From: Acidovorax sp. 106
GTDB lineage: Bacteria > Pseudomonadota > Gammaproteobacteria > Burkholderiales > Burkholderiaceae_C
Assembly (NCBI RefSeq): GCF_003663825.1
Contig: NZ_RCCC01000001.1
Coordinates: 2,922,501 to 2,986,500, forward strand
Direction of reading: 5' to 3'
DNA: 64,000 nt
The notes beneath the pieces are model-generated. The model saw nothing but the letters and a program-made list of their open reading frames with translations, made no database searches and was not told the DNA's origin. Below, one piece after another: positions 19,734 through 29,398 of this stretch. Both the position numbers and the translations under genes were made by a program. Position 1 is the stretch's first letter; each line of letters opens with the position of its first letter.

Positions 19734-19793
19734 CAAAAATAGCTTCTAGCGCTTATGGATTAAGCGCTAGAAGCTATTGAATTAATAGCAATT
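19734..19793. repeat. Perfect palindromic repeat between convergent yggT-type gene and accD
   Basis: The arms ATAGCTTCTAGCGCTTA (19739-19755) and TAAGCGCTAGAAGCTAT (19761-19777) pair perfectly over 17 bases around the loop TGGAT. A tail TGAATTAATAGCAAT follows. It lies between two converging genes, where it could end transcription from both sides. Confidence 0.93.
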
Positions 19794-19827
19794 TCATTGC
19801 ATGCCCCTTTGGCAAGGGGCCGCAGAT

Positions 19828-20700
19828 TCACATCACGGCGTCGGCTGGCAGGCGCTGCAGCATGGCCAGGCTGCTGGCCACGGTGTTGCGCAGTTCGCGG
19901 CGGTCACAGATGAAGTCCACGGCGCCCTTGGTCTGCAGGAACTCGGCACGCTGGAAGCCCTCGGGCAGCGTCACGCGCACGGTGGATTCGATCACGCGGG
20001 GGCCTGCAAAGCCGATCAGCGCCTTGGGCTCGGCAATCACGATGTCGCCCACAAAGGCAAACCCAGCACTCACGCCGCCCATGGTGGGGTCGGTCAGCAC
20101 GCTGATGTAGGGCAGGCCCTTCTTGGCCAGGCGGGTCAGCGCCGCGTTGGTCTTGGCCATTTGCATGAGCGACAGCAGGCCTTCTTGCATGCGAGCACCG
20201 CCCGTGGCGGTGAAGCAGATGAAGGGTACTTTTTGCTCAATGGCGGTTTCCACGCCACGCACAAAGCGCTCGCCCACCACTGAGCCCATGGAGCCGCCCA
20301 TGAAGTCGAACTCGAAGCAAGCGGCCACCACGTTGATGCTCTTGACGGCACCACCAATCACGATGAGCGCATCGGTCTCGCCCGTGTTTTCCAGGGCTTC
20401 CTTCAGGCGCTCGGGGTACTTGCGGCTGTCCTTGAACTTGAGGGCGTCCACGGGCAGCACTTCCTGGCCGATTTCATAGCGGCCTTCGGCGTCCAGAAAC
20501 GCATCCAGCCGCGCGCGGGCGCCGATGCGGTGGTGGTGGCTGCAATGGGGGCAGACGTTCTGGTTCTGTTCCAGATCGGCCTTGTAGAGCACCGTTTCGC
20601 AGCTCGGGCACTTGATCCACAGCCCTTCGGGCACCTGGCGGCGCTCGGTGGGGTCGGTTTGCTGGATCTTGGAAGGCAGAAGTTTTTCGAGCCAAGACAT
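19828..20700 (-). CDS. accD: Acetyl-CoA carboxylase carboxyltransferase beta subunit
   Basis: AccD, with AccA, transfers CO2 from biotin-BCCP to acetyl-CoA to make malonyl-CoA for fatty-acid synthesis. The 290-residue product has the N-terminal four-cysteine zinc ribbon (CPSC near residue 31 and CPHC near residue 50) and the crotonase-like core with [19 protein letters not shown] and [18 protein letters not shown] 20700 ([10 protein letters not shown]) is standard. It follows trpA on the same strand after 174 bases. The folC gene that often follows accD in this family is not present; the strand changes instead. Confidence 0.97.
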   Translation of the reverse strand: MSWLEKLLPSKIQQTDPTERRQVPEGLWIKCPSCETVLYKADLEQNQNVCPHCSHHHRIGARARLDAFLDAEGRYEIGQEVLPVDALKFKDSRKYPERLKEALENTGETDALIVIGGAVKSINVVAACFEFDFMGGSMGSVVGERFVRGVETAIEQKVPFICFTATGGARMQEGLLSLMQMAKTNAALTRLAKKGLPYISVLTDPTMGGVSAGFAFVGDIVIAEPKALIGFAGPRVIESTVRVTLPEGFQRAEFLQTKGAVDFICDRRELRNTVASSLAMLQRLPADAVM

Positions 20701-20874
20701 GGTGTTTTCCTCTGTAAGAATGGGGCAGCGGCACGGCCTTGACGCTAGCACGGGTCCAAAGATCAGTGTTCCCGCGCAAGGGCCGCCCCGCCGCGCTGGG
20801 AGTGTCCTCCTTCCTGTGCGTGGCACAAGAGAAAGGGGGAAGCGGCAAAGCCGCTCAGGGGGATGCCCTCTATT

Positions 20875-21696
20875 TTATGCGTCGAGTGCCTTACGGACAC
20901 CACGCAGGAAGTCCACCGTGAGGGGAACCACCTTGGCGTGCTCCTGGTCTTCGATGAGCTGGATGATGCGGCTGCCAATGACCACGGCGTCGGCCACCTT
21001 GCCAATCGCCTGGGCCGTGGCCGCATCGCGGATGCCAAAGCCCACGCCGACCGGGATCTGCACGTGCTGGCGGATGCGGGGCAGCATTTGCTCGACCGCC
21101 GCGGTGTCCAGCGCGCCAGAGCCGGTGACGCCCTTGAGCGACACGTAGTACACGTAACCACTGGCCACGCGGGCCACCTGGGCCATGCGCTCAGTGGTAG
21201 AGGTGGGGGCCAAAAGGAAAATCAGGTCCATGCCGTGGGCACGCAGGTCGGCCGCAAAGGCTTCGCATTCCTCAGGCGGGTAGTCCACGATGAGCACGCC
21301 GTCCACCCCGGCCTCGGCAGCATCGCGCACGAACGCACTGCCTGTGCCTGCCTTGCCGTGCTTCTGGTCGTAGCGCTCTACCGGGTTGGCGTAGCCCATC
21401 AGCACCACGGGAGTCGTGCTGTTGCGTTTGCGGAATTCACGCACGTGGTCCAGCACTTGCACCATGCCGATGCCCATGCTCAGGGCCTTTTCGCCCGCCT
21501 TCTGAATGACCGGGCCATCGGCCATGGGGTCAGAGAAAGGCACGCCCAGCTCAATCACATCGGCCCCGGCCTCGACCATGCCGTGCATCAGAGCAGGGGT
21601 AATGTCTGCGAACGGAAAGCCCGCCGTCACATAAGGAATCAGCGCCTTGCGGCCCTGGGCCTTGAGGGCTGAGAAAGTTGCTTCGATGCGGCTCAT
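20875..21696 (-). CDS. trpA: Tryptophan synthase alpha chain
   Basis: TrpA cleaves indole-3-glycerol phosphate to indole, which is channelled to TrpB. The 273-residue TIM barrel has the catalytic E49 in [16 protein letters not shown] and D60, plus [15 protein letters not shown] near the phosphate site. Its ATG overlaps the trpB stop, so the two subunits are coupled in translation. It is the last gene of the truA-trpF-trpB-trpA run. Confidence 0.97.
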   Translation of the reverse strand: MSRIEATFSALKAQGRKALIPYVTAGFPFADITPALMHGMVEAGADVIELGVPFSDPMADGPVIQKAGEKALSMGIGMVQVLDHVREFRKRNSTTPVVLMGYANPVERYDQKHGKAGTGSAFVRDAAEAGVDGVLIVDYPPEECEAFAADLRAHGMDLIFLLAPTSTTERMAQVARVASGYVYYVSLKGVTGSGALDTAAVEQMLPRIRQHVQIPVGVGFGIRDAATAQAIGKVADAVVIGSRIIQLIEDQEHAKVVPLTVDFLRGVRKALDA

Positions 21697-22976
21697 TTGA
21701 CCACCTTGACGGGTTGCTCGCCACCCTTGACGGACTGCCCCTGGCAGCTGGGGCGGCAGTAGAAGTCGGCACCGCTGAGATCGGCCACCGTGCCAATGTC
21801 CTTGTCGCCACGACCGGACAGGTTGACCAAAATCGACTGGTCTGCGCGCATCGTCTTGGCCAGCTTCATGGCGTAGGCCACTGCGTGGCTCGATTCGAGT
21901 GCAGGGATGATGCCTTCGGTGCGGCACAGGTAGTGGAAGGCGTCCAGCGCTTCTTTGTCAGTGATGCCGACATATTCGGCACGACCGATTTCTTGCAACC
22001 AGGCGTGCTCCGGGCCCACGCCAGGGTAGTCTAGGCCCGCGCTGATACTGTGGGTTTCAGTGATCTGGCCGTTGTCATCTTGCAGGATGAACGTGCGGTT
22101 GCCGTGCAACACACCTGCGCTGCCCTTTTGCAGCGATGCCGAGTGCTTGCCTGAGTCCAAGCCTTCACCCGCTGCCTCCACGCCAATGAGGCGCGTCTTT
22201 GCAAACGGAATGTAGGGGTGGAAGATGCCCATGGCGTTGCTGCCGCCGCCCACGCAGGCAATGACTGCGTCGGGTTGTTCGCCCAGCACTTTTTGCTCGG
22301 CCAGCATGGCGGGCATCTGCTCGATGCATTCCTTGCCGATGACGCTTTGGAAGTCGCGCACCATCATGGGATAGGGGTGCGGGCCTGCCACGGTGCCAAT
22401 GATGTAGAAGGTGTTGTCCACATTCGCCACCCAGTCGCGCATGGCGTCGTTCAGTGCGTCCTTCAGGGTCTTGCTGCCGGACTCGACGGGCACCACCGTG
22501 GCGCCCAGCAGCTTCATGCGGTACACGTTGGGGCTCTGGCGCTTCACGTCCTCGGCGCCCATGTACACCACGCACTCCAGGCCGTAGCGGGCGCAAATGG
22601 TGGCGGTGGCCACGCCGTGTTGGCCAGCCCCTGTCTCCGCAATCACGCGGGGCTTGCCCATGCGCTTGGCCAGCATGGCTTGGCCGATCACGTTGTTGAT
22701 CTTGTGCGCGCCTGTGTGGTTCAGGTCTTCGCGCTTGAGGTAAATCTGCGCGCCACCCATCTCGCGGCTGGTGCGCGCGGCATGGTAAATGGGCGAGGGG
22801 CGGCCCACAAAATGCTTGAGTTCGTAGTGGAATTCCGCCAGAAATTCAGGGTCGTTCTGGTAGCGGGCGTAGGCCTCGCGCAATTCCAGGATGGCGTGGG
22901 TCAGGGTTTCGCTGACGAAGCTGCCACCATAGGGGCCAAAGTGGCCGGAAGCATCAGGTTGCTGATAGGAGCTCAT
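21693..22976 (-). CDS. trpB: Tryptophan synthase beta chain
   Basis: TrpB condenses indole with serine on PLP to give tryptophan. The 427-residue product has the PLP lysine in [19 protein letters not shown], the loop [13 protein letters not shown] and the phosphate-binding [13 protein letters not shown] 22976 ([11 protein letters not shown]) was chosen; the start lies 23 bases inside the trpF coding region. The in-frame extension upstream is a trpF shadow. It forms the alpha2-beta2 complex with TrpA, encoded next. Confidence 0.97.
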   Translation of the reverse strand: MSSYQQPDASGHFGPYGGSFVSETLTHAILELREAYARYQNDPEFLAEFHYELKHFVGRPSPIYHAARTSREMGGAQIYLKREDLNHTGAHKINNVIGQAMLAKRMGKPRVIAETGAGQHGVATATICARYGLECVVYMGAEDVKRQSPNVYRMKLLGATVVPVESGSKTLKDALNDAMRDWVANVDNTFYIIGTVAGPHPYPMMVRDFQSVIGKECIEQMPAMLAEQKVLGEQPDAVIACVGGGSNAMGIFHPYIPFAKTRLIGVEAAGEGLDSGKHSASLQKGSAGVLHGNRTFILQDDNGQITETHSISAGLDYPGVGPEHAWLQEIGRAEYVGITDKEALDAFHYLCRTEGIIPALESSHAVAYAMKLAKTMRADQSILVNLSGRGDKDIGTVADLSGADFYCRPSCQGQSVKGGEQPVKVVK

Positions 22977-23724
22977 GGGGGGTCTTTGCAAGTTGGGCAT
23001 CGGCCGCACGCACGGCGGCAACGAAGCGTTGGATTTTTTCGGCGTCCTTGATGCCTTTGATGGGCTTGCCATCGGGGCCATCGGCTTCAACGCCGGAGCT
23101 GACATCAACCGCCAGCGAGAGGCCTCGCGGGCGGACTTGCAAAATGCCATCGGTCACGTTTGCAGGCGTGAGTCCACCAGACAAAACGAGGTGAGAGCTG
23201 ACGCTTGGTGGAAGGAGTGACCAATTGAATGCCTTGCCGCCGCCACCATAGCCGTCGACATGGGCGTCGAGCAGGATGGCTTGGGCGTGTGAAAAATCCT
23301 GAGCGTATTTTACGAGGTCAAAGCGTTCAGCTCCATCGCCTAGGGGTATGCGTGCAGCGCGCAGAAACGGACGCAGGCCGTGGCCTGTGGCCTGCAGGCA
23401 ATCGGTCCGGGTTTCATCGCCATGAAATTGCACGATAGCGCCTGTCACCATTGCGCTAGCAGCTTCTATTTTTGTAGCGGTCTCATTGACGAAAAGCAGT
23501 ACAGGCGTGACAAAGGGGGGCAAGCGTCGGGCCAGTTGCGCCGCCCGCTCGGCCGACACGGCCCGTGGGCTGGGAGCGTACAGCACAAACCCCACTGCGT
23601 CGGCCCCGGCCGCCACGGCGGCGTCCACGTCCTGCTCGCGGGTCAAGCCGCAAATCTTGATGCGCGTGCGGGCTGCGGGCGTTGAAGGGGTGGGCGTGTC
23701 TTGCACCAGGGCGTGGTTCGTCAT
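22954..23724 (-). CDS. trpF: Phosphoribosylanthranilate isomerase
   Basis: TrpF converts phosphoribosylanthranilate to carboxyphenylaminodeoxyribulose phosphate in tryptophan synthesis. The 256-residue protein has [16 protein letters not shown] with the catalytic Cys, [25 protein letters not shown] and [13 protein letters not shown] 23724 overlaps the truA stop (ATGA) and is preferred over the TTG at 23733. Residues about 83-97 ([15 protein letters not shown]) are encoded by rare codons (ACA, ATA, GCA) whose DNA closely matches the local palindromic repeat. There is no net insertion relative to the fold as I recall it. Confidence 0.96.
   Translation of the reverse strand: MTNHALVQDTPTPSTPAARTRIKICGLTREQDVDAAVAAGADAVGFVLYAPSPRAVSAERAAQLARRLPPFVTPVLLFVNETATKIEAASAMVTGAIVQFHGDETRTDCLQATGHGLRPFLRAARIPLGDGAERFDLVKYAQDFSHAQAILLDAHVDGYGGGGKAFNWSLLPPSVSSHLVLSGGLTPANVTDGILQVRPRGLSLAVDVSSGVEADGPDGKPIKGIKDAEKIQRFVAAVRAADAQLAKTPHELLSAT
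23434..23479 (-). repeat. Palindromic repeat remnant inside trpF
   Basis: On the coding strand GCTACAAAAATAGAAGCTGC runs into TGCTAGCGCAATGG and ends with GGCGCTATCG. AATAGAAGCTGCTAGCGC matches the left arm of the repeat family and GGCGCTAT the right edge. It is translated in frame as an internal helix of TrpF. Confidence 0.6.
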
Positions 23725-24599
23725 GGCAGCCAATCAAAAGGAGGGGTGCGGTCGGGCAGGTTCCAGCTGGCATCGTAGACCGGCCCGAGAAAGTACAGCC
23801 CGTCTGGCGAAAAGGTTGGGGCCGCAGCATCGCGTGAGCGGGCCTGCAGCACCTGCTGCATCCAGTCTGCGGGCTGCTTGCCCATGCCAATGGCCACCAG
23901 GCACCCCATGATGTTACGGATCATGTGGTGCAGGAACGCATTGGCTTCGAATTCAAACCGCCAGTAGCAACTGCCCCAGCCCAGCTCCGGGTGTGGTGCG
24001 GCCTGCCGGTTGCAAGAGATGTCGATGCGCCGCAGTGTTTTGACCGGCGACTTGGCCTGGCAGGCCGAAGCCCTGAACGATGTGAAATCGTGCTCGCCCA
24101 GCAGTGCACTGGCGGCCTGGCGCATGGCATCGCCATCGAGCGGGTGGTACACCCAACCCACGCGGCCCGCATCCACGCTGGGGCGCACCGGGGATTGGAG
24201 GAGCACGTAAGCGTAGCGCCGCGCCGTAGCGCTGCCGCGCGCATGAAAACCCGGCGGCACATGCCGGGCCCACTGCACTGCGATGTCGGGTGGCAAAAAG
24301 GTGTTGGTGCCGCGCACCCACGAGGCATCTGGGCGACGCAGTGGGGTGTCAAAGTGCACCACCTGCATCAGCCCGTGCACGCCGCTGTCTGTGCGGCCAG
24401 CACACAAAGTGCCTATCGCATGCGTAGCAAAGCGGCCCAGGGCCGCTTCTAGCTTGTCTTGGATGGTGTTGCCAGACAGCTGGCTTTGCCAGCCGTTGTA
24501 GGCTTGGCCGTTGTAACTGACCCCCAACGCCACCCTCACAGTGGGGTTGGGGGACTGTGCTGGATGGCTCAGGTGCTCTGGCGGGGCGTCTGCCTGCAT
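23721..24599 (-). CDS. truA: tRNA pseudouridine(38-40) synthase
   Basis: TruA isomerises U38-U40 in the anticodon arm of tRNAs. The 292-residue product contains the catalytic D71 in CAGRTDSGVHGLMQVVHF, then SVDAGRVGWVYHPLDG and FLHHMIRNIMGCLVAIGMGK, all typical. About 20 extra N-terminal residues (MQADAPPEHLSHPAQSPNP) precede the conserved start RVALGVSYNGQAYNGWQSQ. Its ATG overlaps the fimV stop by one base and its stop overlaps the trpF start. fimV-truA-trpF is a widespread order in proteobacteria. Confidence 0.96.
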   Translation of the reverse strand: MQADAPPEHLSHPAQSPNPTVRVALGVSYNGQAYNGWQSQLSGNTIQDKLEAALGRFATHAIGTLCAGRTDSGVHGLMQVVHFDTPLRRPDASWVRGTNTFLPPDIAVQWARHVPPGFHARGSATARRYAYVLLQSPVRPSVDAGRVGWVYHPLDGDAMRQAASALLGEHDFTSFRASACQAKSPVKTLRRIDISCNRQAAPHPELGWGSCYWRFEFEANAFLHHMIRNIMGCLVAIGMGKQPADWMQQVLQARSRDAAAPTFSPDGLYFLGPVYDASWNLPDRTPPFDWLP

Positions 24600-27181
24600 C
24601 AGCCCAATTCAGCGAGCAAACGCTGGGCACGGGTTTTGAGCGCGCCCGTGGCTTCTGCCACGACTTCCTCAATCAGTGTGCGGGCACCGTCGGTGTCGCC
24701 GATGGCGTTGAACTCTTCTGCCAAGGCCAGTTTGGTCGCCAGCGGGTCGTCATGGGCAGCGGCTTCGCCATCATCGTCGTCGTCGATAGGAGCCGACGCA
24801 GTGATGATTTCTTCGCTGACCGCAGGAGCGGCGGGCTGTGCTGGGGCCGTGAGGTCCAGAGACAGGTCACCCAGATCGAACTCCAGAGCGTTGGCGTCAG
24901 CTGCACTGGCCGACAGCGGGGTCAGCGCCGACGGCAGCATGGTCAAGTCGTCCACCGAGTTCAATGTGTGGGCCGCTTCGGCCATGGGGGCACGGGCGGT
25001 CTCGGGTTCGTCGTCCAAGTTGGGCAGGGCCAAATCAGGCGCCAAGCCCGATGCTGCTGCGGCAGCCGCAAAGCCTCCGGCTGCGGGCGCATCGGTCAGG
25101 GCGTCATCGGGCAGGTCCAGGTCCAGATCCAAGTCCAGGTCGGAAGGCAATGCCGCACCTGCTGCGCCCACGGCGCCAGGCATGGTCGAAGCAAAGACGC
25201 CCGCAGGAGCTTGGTCTGCGCTGCCGCCTGGGCGACCGCCGGGTTGGTACAACGGGTTTTCGGGGTCCAGCGTGCGACCCAGGTCGGCAATGCGTGCCCA
25301 GTCAGGGCCTTCGCCTTGGGTGAGTTTGAACACATCACCCGCCACAGCTTCCAGGGCCTTGCGGTCTTGGCGCTTGGCGTAAATTTCGCCCAGCTTCACA
25401 TGCACCGAGACGCGGGCGGGGTTGTGGCGAACAGCTTCTTTCAGGATTTCTTCAGCCTGCAGGTCGCGGCCATAGGCCAGGTACACGTCGGCTTCGGCCA
25501 CGGGGTCGACATCGCCACCCGCATCCAGCTGGCTGGGCGAGTAGGCCATGGACGAGCCGCCCGTGGTCATCTCGCTGTTGGCCGTGTCAATGCGCTGGCC
25601 ACCACTGGCGCCGAAGAACGAATCGGGCTGGATGCGGCTTTCGAGGAAAGAGCTGTCCACCCCATCGGCATTGCGGCGGCGCTGCACGACCCGGTACACC
25701 CCAAAGCCAGCCAGCAAGGCCAGCAGGCCGCCACCGGCCAATGGGATCATGGGGTCATCGAACAGGCCCGAGAAGAAGCTGGGTTCTTCAACGGGTGGTG
25801 GTGGAACCGGTACGGGCTTGGGTGCCACGGGGGCAGACGCTTCCGCGACTGGTGCAGATGCAGCATCCGACACTGCAGAGGCTGCTTCAGCAGGCACGCT
25901 GGCGGCTTCCGCGGGCACTGCTGGCGCCGATGCAGGGGCTGCAGGCGCGGTGGGGGTGGCTGGAATGCTGGGAGCCTCAACCTTGATGGCGGCGGGGGCA
26001 CTGGCGGGCGCAGCCACTGCGGGGGCTGCACCAGCCGCCGACGCTGCGCTGACCTTGTTCAGGTCGCTGATGTTCTTCGACAACTCGGCCATGCGGGCGT
26101 TGGCCTCGCTGGCTTGCTTGTCCTTGGCCAATTGGTCTTCTGCAACCTTCTGGCCTTTGAGCGAGCCCTTGGAGATGGTCAGCTTGTCTGGGGCTGCGGT
26201 GGCGGGCTTGCGGTCTTCGACCTGTGCTTGCACCTTGCCGCTGGCAGAGCGTTCTGCCGAGGCCACGGTGGTGCTCGGTGCGGAGTCTGCCAGCTTGCGA
26301 CGGAAGGTGTTGAAGTCGCGGCTTTGGGCCGACAGAATCTGGCGTGCTTCGCTCGTGGGCACCGATTTCACGGTGGCCTCATCAGGCATTTGCAGCACGG
26401 CACCGGCACGCACGCGGTTCACGTTGCCTTGGATGAAGGCATCGGGGTTGGTGCGCATCATGGCCACCAGCATCTGGTCGAGCGACACATCTGCGGGGCG
26501 GTGGGCGTTGGCGATGCGGCCAGCGGTGTCACCGGCCTTGACGGTGACGCCATCGCCAGAGGCGGGCGCTGCTGCAGGGCGGGGGGCGGGTGCTGGTGCT
26601 GCACGGGGCGTGGCAGGCGCAGCCGCAGCAGAAGATGTAGCGCGAGAGGCTGGTGCAGGGCTTGCGGCCTGTGCAGCCACTTGGGGCGATGCCGTCACGG
26701 TGGGCGCAGCGCGGCGCAGCGCTGGCGGGTCAAACAGCATGGTGTAGCTGCGAACGATCTTGCCTGTGCCCCAGGTGGTGTCCAGCACCAAATCGACAAA
26801 GGGCTCGTTGACGGGACGATCGCTAGTGACGCGCAGCACGGCGCTGCCATCGGCGCGGCGTTGCAGCTGCACCTGAAGGGCGTTCATCAGGGGGGTGAAC
26901 TCCATGCCCTGTGAGCGAAACACTTCGGGCGATGCCGTGGAAGTGCGCAGGGTTTCGGCTTCGGCCGGGGTGATTTGCGGCACGTCAATTTCTGCACGCA
27001 GGGGCTCGCCCAGCGCAGATTGGACTGTGATGCGGCCCAAAGCCAGAGCAGATGCTTCGCTGGTGTAAAAACCGGCAGAGACCACGGCCGCGGCCGCTAA
27101 AGCTGAAAATTTCCAACGATGCATGTTTGCCATCAACTGATTAGGTTTTGCGGCTCGGTCGAGCGGTGCTGTTTTTCTCAT
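24599..27181 (-). CDS. fimV: FimV/HubP-type polar landmark, peptidoglycan-binding membrane protein
   Basis: An 860-residue inner-membrane protein of the FimV family, which supports type IV pilus function and polar organisation. It has a signal sequence (MHRWKFSALAAAAVVSAGFY), the FimV N-terminal domain starting LALGRITVQSALGEPLRAEI, a LysM-type domain near VKAGDTAGRIANAHRPADVS and an Ala/Pro-rich linker. One membrane segment follows (PLAGGGLLALLAGFGVYRVV), then a long acidic cytoplasmic region and a C-terminal FimV domain ending ALKTRAQRLLAELG. The start is uncertain among ATG 27181, 27133 and 27124; the latter two give a cleaner signal peptide. Confidence 0.9.
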   Translation of the reverse strand: MRKTAPLDRAAKPNQLMANMHRWKFSALAAAAVVSAGFYTSEASALALGRITVQSALGEPLRAEIDVPQITPAEAETLRTSTASPEVFRSQGMEFTPLMNALQVQLQRRADGSAVLRVTSDRPVNEPFVDLVLDTTWGTGKIVRSYTMLFDPPALRRAAPTVTASPQVAAQAASPAPASRATSSAAAAPATPRAAPAPAPRPAAAPASGDGVTVKAGDTAGRIANAHRPADVSLDQMLVAMMRTNPDAFIQGNVNRVRAGAVLQMPDEATVKSVPTSEARQILSAQSRDFNTFRRKLADSAPSTTVASAERSASGKVQAQVEDRKPATAAPDKLTISKGSLKGQKVAEDQLAKDKQASEANARMAELSKNISDLNKVSAASAAGAAPAVAAPASAPAAIKVEAPSIPATPTAPAAPASAPAVPAEAASVPAEAASAVSDAASAPVAEASAPVAPKPVPVPPPPVEEPSFFSGLFDDPMIPLAGGGLLALLAGFGVYRVVQRRRNADGVDSSFLESRIQPDSFFGASGGQRIDTANSEMTTGGSSMAYSPSQLDAGGDVDPVAEADVYLAYGRDLQAEEILKEAVRHNPARVSVHVKLGEIYAKRQDRKALEAVAGDVFKLTQGEGPDWARIADLGRTLDPENPLYQPGGRPGGSADQAPAGVFASTMPGAVGAAGAALPSDLDLDLDLDLPDDALTDAPAAGGFAAAAAASGLAPDLALPNLDDEPETARAPMAEAAHTLNSVDDLTMLPSALTPLSASAADANALEFDLGDLSLDLTAPAQPAAPAVSEEIITASAPIDDDDDGEAAAHDDPLATKLALAEEFNAIGDTDGARTLIEEVVAEATGALKTRAQRLLAELG

Positions 27182-27360
27182 GATCTGGTTCCCGCCCCGG
27201 CGCGTGAAAATATGTAAAAAGCACCATAGCAGCAATGTTTTGCACTGACAAGCTGAGGTGGTGCCGAAGCTTTGGTCCGCCGCATTGCACCCCAAATTGG
27301 TGCAAAAACATGTTGCCAAACGGCAACGTGGCGTAACTGGTTGTTTCCCGCCCATTTATG

Positions 27361-27392
27361 AAAAAAGCGCGCAAAACCGAAGTTTTGCGCGC
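27361..27392 (-). terminator. Rho-independent terminator downstream of asd
   Basis: On the minus strand GCGCGCAAAAC pairs with GTTTTGCGCGC around a TTCG loop and is followed by six T residues. The 11-base-pair stem with a C-UUCG-G tetraloop is very stable. It lies about 20 bases after the asd stop and separates asd from fimV. Confidence 0.93.
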
Positions 27393-27411
27393 CTGCGGTG
27401 CGGCAGCCGGA

Positions 27412-28542
27412 TCAGGCAGCCAGCAAAATGCGCAGCATGCGGCGCAGTGGCTCGGCGGCGCCCCACAGCAGTTGGTCGCCGATGGTGAAGGCGCCCACAT
27501 ATTCAGGGCCCATCGCCAGCTTGCGGATGCGGCCCACCGGGATGGTCATGGTGCCAGTCACGGCCACGGGGGTCAGGTCCTTGATGGTGGCTTCGCGGGT
27601 GTTAGGCACCACTTTCACCCACTCGTTGTCGGCGGCGATCATGGCTTCGAGGTCGGCCACAGGCACGTCCTTCTTCAGCTTGAATGTCAGGGCCTGGCTG
27701 TGGCAGCGCATGGCGCCCACGCGCACGCAGAAGCCATCCACGGGAATGGCCGCAGAGCTGAAGCCCTCGCCCAGCCCCAGGATCTTGTTGGTCTCGGCCA
27801 TGCCCTTCCACTCTTCCTTGGATTGGCCATTGCCCAGGTCCTTGTCGATCCAGGGGATCAGCGAGCCGCCCAGGGGCACACCAAAGTTGGCGGTTTCAGC
27901 GCCGGTCAATGCGCGCTGCTTGGCGATGACCTTGCGGTCGATTTCCAGGATGGCGCTCTTGGGGTCGTCCAGCAGAGCCTTCACTTCGGCATTCAGCGTG
28001 CCGTATTGGGTGAGCAATTCGCGCATGTGCTGCGCGCCGCCGCCCGATGCAGCCTGGTAGGTCTGGGTGCTCATCCACTCGACCAGACCGGCCTTGTACA
28101 GCGCGCCCACGCCCATCAGCATGCAGCTCACGGTGCAGTTGCCGCCCACCCAGTTCTTGCCGCCGTTGGCCAGCGCGTCCTTGATGACGGGCATGTTGAC
28201 GGGGTCCAGGATGATGACCGCGTCTTTTTCCATGCGCAGGGTGGAGGCGGCGTCAATCCAGTGGCCGTTCCAGCCCGCAGCGCGCAGCTTGGGGAAGACT
28301 TCGGTGGTGTAGTCGCCGCCTTGCGCGGTGATGATGATGTCGCAGCGCTTCAAGGCGTCGATGTTGTACGCGTCTTGCAGGGTGGTCTCGTTCTTGGCCT
28401 GCGCTGGGGCTTTTCCGCCAGCGTTGGACGTGGAAAAGAACAATGGCTCGATCAGATCGAAGTCTTTTTCTTCGATCATGCGGTCCATCAACACCGAGCC
28501 GACCATGCCGCGCCAGCCGACCAAACCTACCAACTTGCTCAT
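27412..28542 (-). CDS. asd: Aspartate-semialdehyde dehydrogenase
   Basis: Asd reduces aspartyl phosphate to aspartate semialdehyde, the branch point to lysine/diaminopimelate, threonine and methionine. The 376-residue product has the NADP motif [14 protein letters not shown] (4-17), the catalytic C136 in [14 protein letters not shown], and [16 protein letters not shown] containing active-site residues. The length matches the Gram-negative long form. It lies downstream of leuB with a small membrane protein gene between. It has its own strong terminator. Confidence 0.97.
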   Translation of the reverse strand: MSKLVGLVGWRGMVGSVLMDRMIEEKDFDLIEPLFFSTSNAGGKAPAQAKNETTLQDAYNIDALKRCDIIITAQGGDYTTEVFPKLRAAGWNGHWIDAASTLRMEKDAVIILDPVNMPVIKDALANGGKNWVGGNCTVSCMLMGVGALYKAGLVEWMSTQTYQAASGGGAQHMRELLTQYGTLNAEVKALLDDPKSAILEIDRKVIAKQRALTGAETANFGVPLGGSLIPWIDKDLGNGQSKEEWKGMAETNKILGLGEGFSSAAIPVDGFCVRVGAMRCHSQALTFKLKKDVPVADLEAMIAADNEWVKVVPNTREATIKDLTPVAVTGTMTIPVGRIRKLAMGPEYVGAFTIGDQLLWGAAEPLRRMLRILLAA

Positions 28543-28824
28543 TTCAACGCCCTTTCAGATTAAGAAACAGTGCCAGACCAGACTGTTTGCCCCGGCTCGT
28601 CTGGCCAGGGAGGGCGCACGACGGTACCGGAGCTGGATCAGCCCTTAATAATGGTCGTGGTTTTGGTGGTGATTGCGCGCACAGCCACGCCTGCCAGGGC
28701 GGCAGTAGCGGTGTTCAGGGCGAACGGGCGGGCGGCAAACATGGTGCACATTGTAGCGGATACCCGTGAAACAGCAGAAATAGTGTTGCTCGGGAGGCGC
28801 GTCCTCGCAAGACTAGGCGGTGTG

Positions 28825-29286
28825 TTAAGTCGTCTTGTCAGATGCTTCACAGGCGCTCAGCAAGCATGCCTTTTTTTTCTTCAGCTGGAGCCAGCGTGCT
28901 ATTCCTGCCACGCTGCAAAGGGTGAATATGGCGGTGAAGATCCAAAGTACAGATGGGAGGGGCTCATCCCAGGTCAGTAGCCAGCCCGTTGCCGCGCAGA
29001 TGCCAGCCGCCCCTGAGAAAAACGCAAGATGTTGCTCATCGGGAAATGCCAGCTCATTCGTGTTGCTGTTCTTCCATCCAACAAGTGTTTGCCAGTTGTC
29101 AGGCTTTTCGAGCAAGGCGGTCAGTGTATGGCCGGCCTCAATGGAAGGCCATCCGGGTACCTGAACCGTATAACGAAGCCGTCCCTCTGACTCGAATGAA
29201 AAATGCGTGTGCTTTGGAATGAATCGCGTGGCTTCGCGCCGCTGGATGTCGAATACCCGCTCTAGCGTAAGAGTGATGACCTGCAT
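28825..29286 (-). CDS. Hypothetical membrane protein
   Basis: A 153-residue protein I do not recognise. The N-terminal 90 residues (MQVITLTLERVFDIQRREAT onward) look soluble and beta-rich. Two hydrophobic segments follow at about 88-107 (LAFFSGAAGICAATGWLLTW) and 112-131 (PSVLWIFTAIFTLCSVAGIA), then the basic stretch RWLQLKKKKACLL. The gene is less GC-rich than its neighbours and interrupts the leuB-asd order, which suggests a later arrival. Start ATG 29286 is the only plausible one. The 282 bases between it and asd contain no convincing gene. Confidence 0.6.
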   Translation of the reverse strand: MQVITLTLERVFDIQRREATRFIPKHTHFSFESEGRLRYTVQVPGWPSIEAGHTLTALLEKPDNWQTLVGWKNSNTNELAFPDEQHLAFFSGAAGICAATGWLLTWDEPLPSVLWIFTAIFTLCSVAGIARWLQLKKKKACLLSACEASDKTT

Positions 29287-29352
29287 AGGGCACCACTATA
29301 CGGGAAGGCTACGGTCGACCGTAGGTGTGGAGAAGGTGTTGCACTTAGGGAC

Positions 29353-29376
29353 AAAAAAGCGGCCTAGAAAGGCCGC
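29353..29376 (-). terminator. Rho-independent terminator downstream of leuB
   Basis: On the minus strand GCGGCCT pairs with AGGCCGC around TTCT and is followed by TTTTTTG. It lies about 22 bases after the leuB stop. Confidence 0.9.
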
Positions 29377-29398
29377 CCATTTCATTGGACCGGTCGTT

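Noticed and set aside
20840..20856. AGCGGC/GCCGCT hairpin between trpA and accD
   Set aside because: Terminator-like stem without a T-run on the relevant strand.
28638..28850. 70-codon frame between asd and the hypothetical membrane gene
   Set aside because: Its product has no recognisable feature and it overlaps the end of the better-supported 28825-29286 gene.
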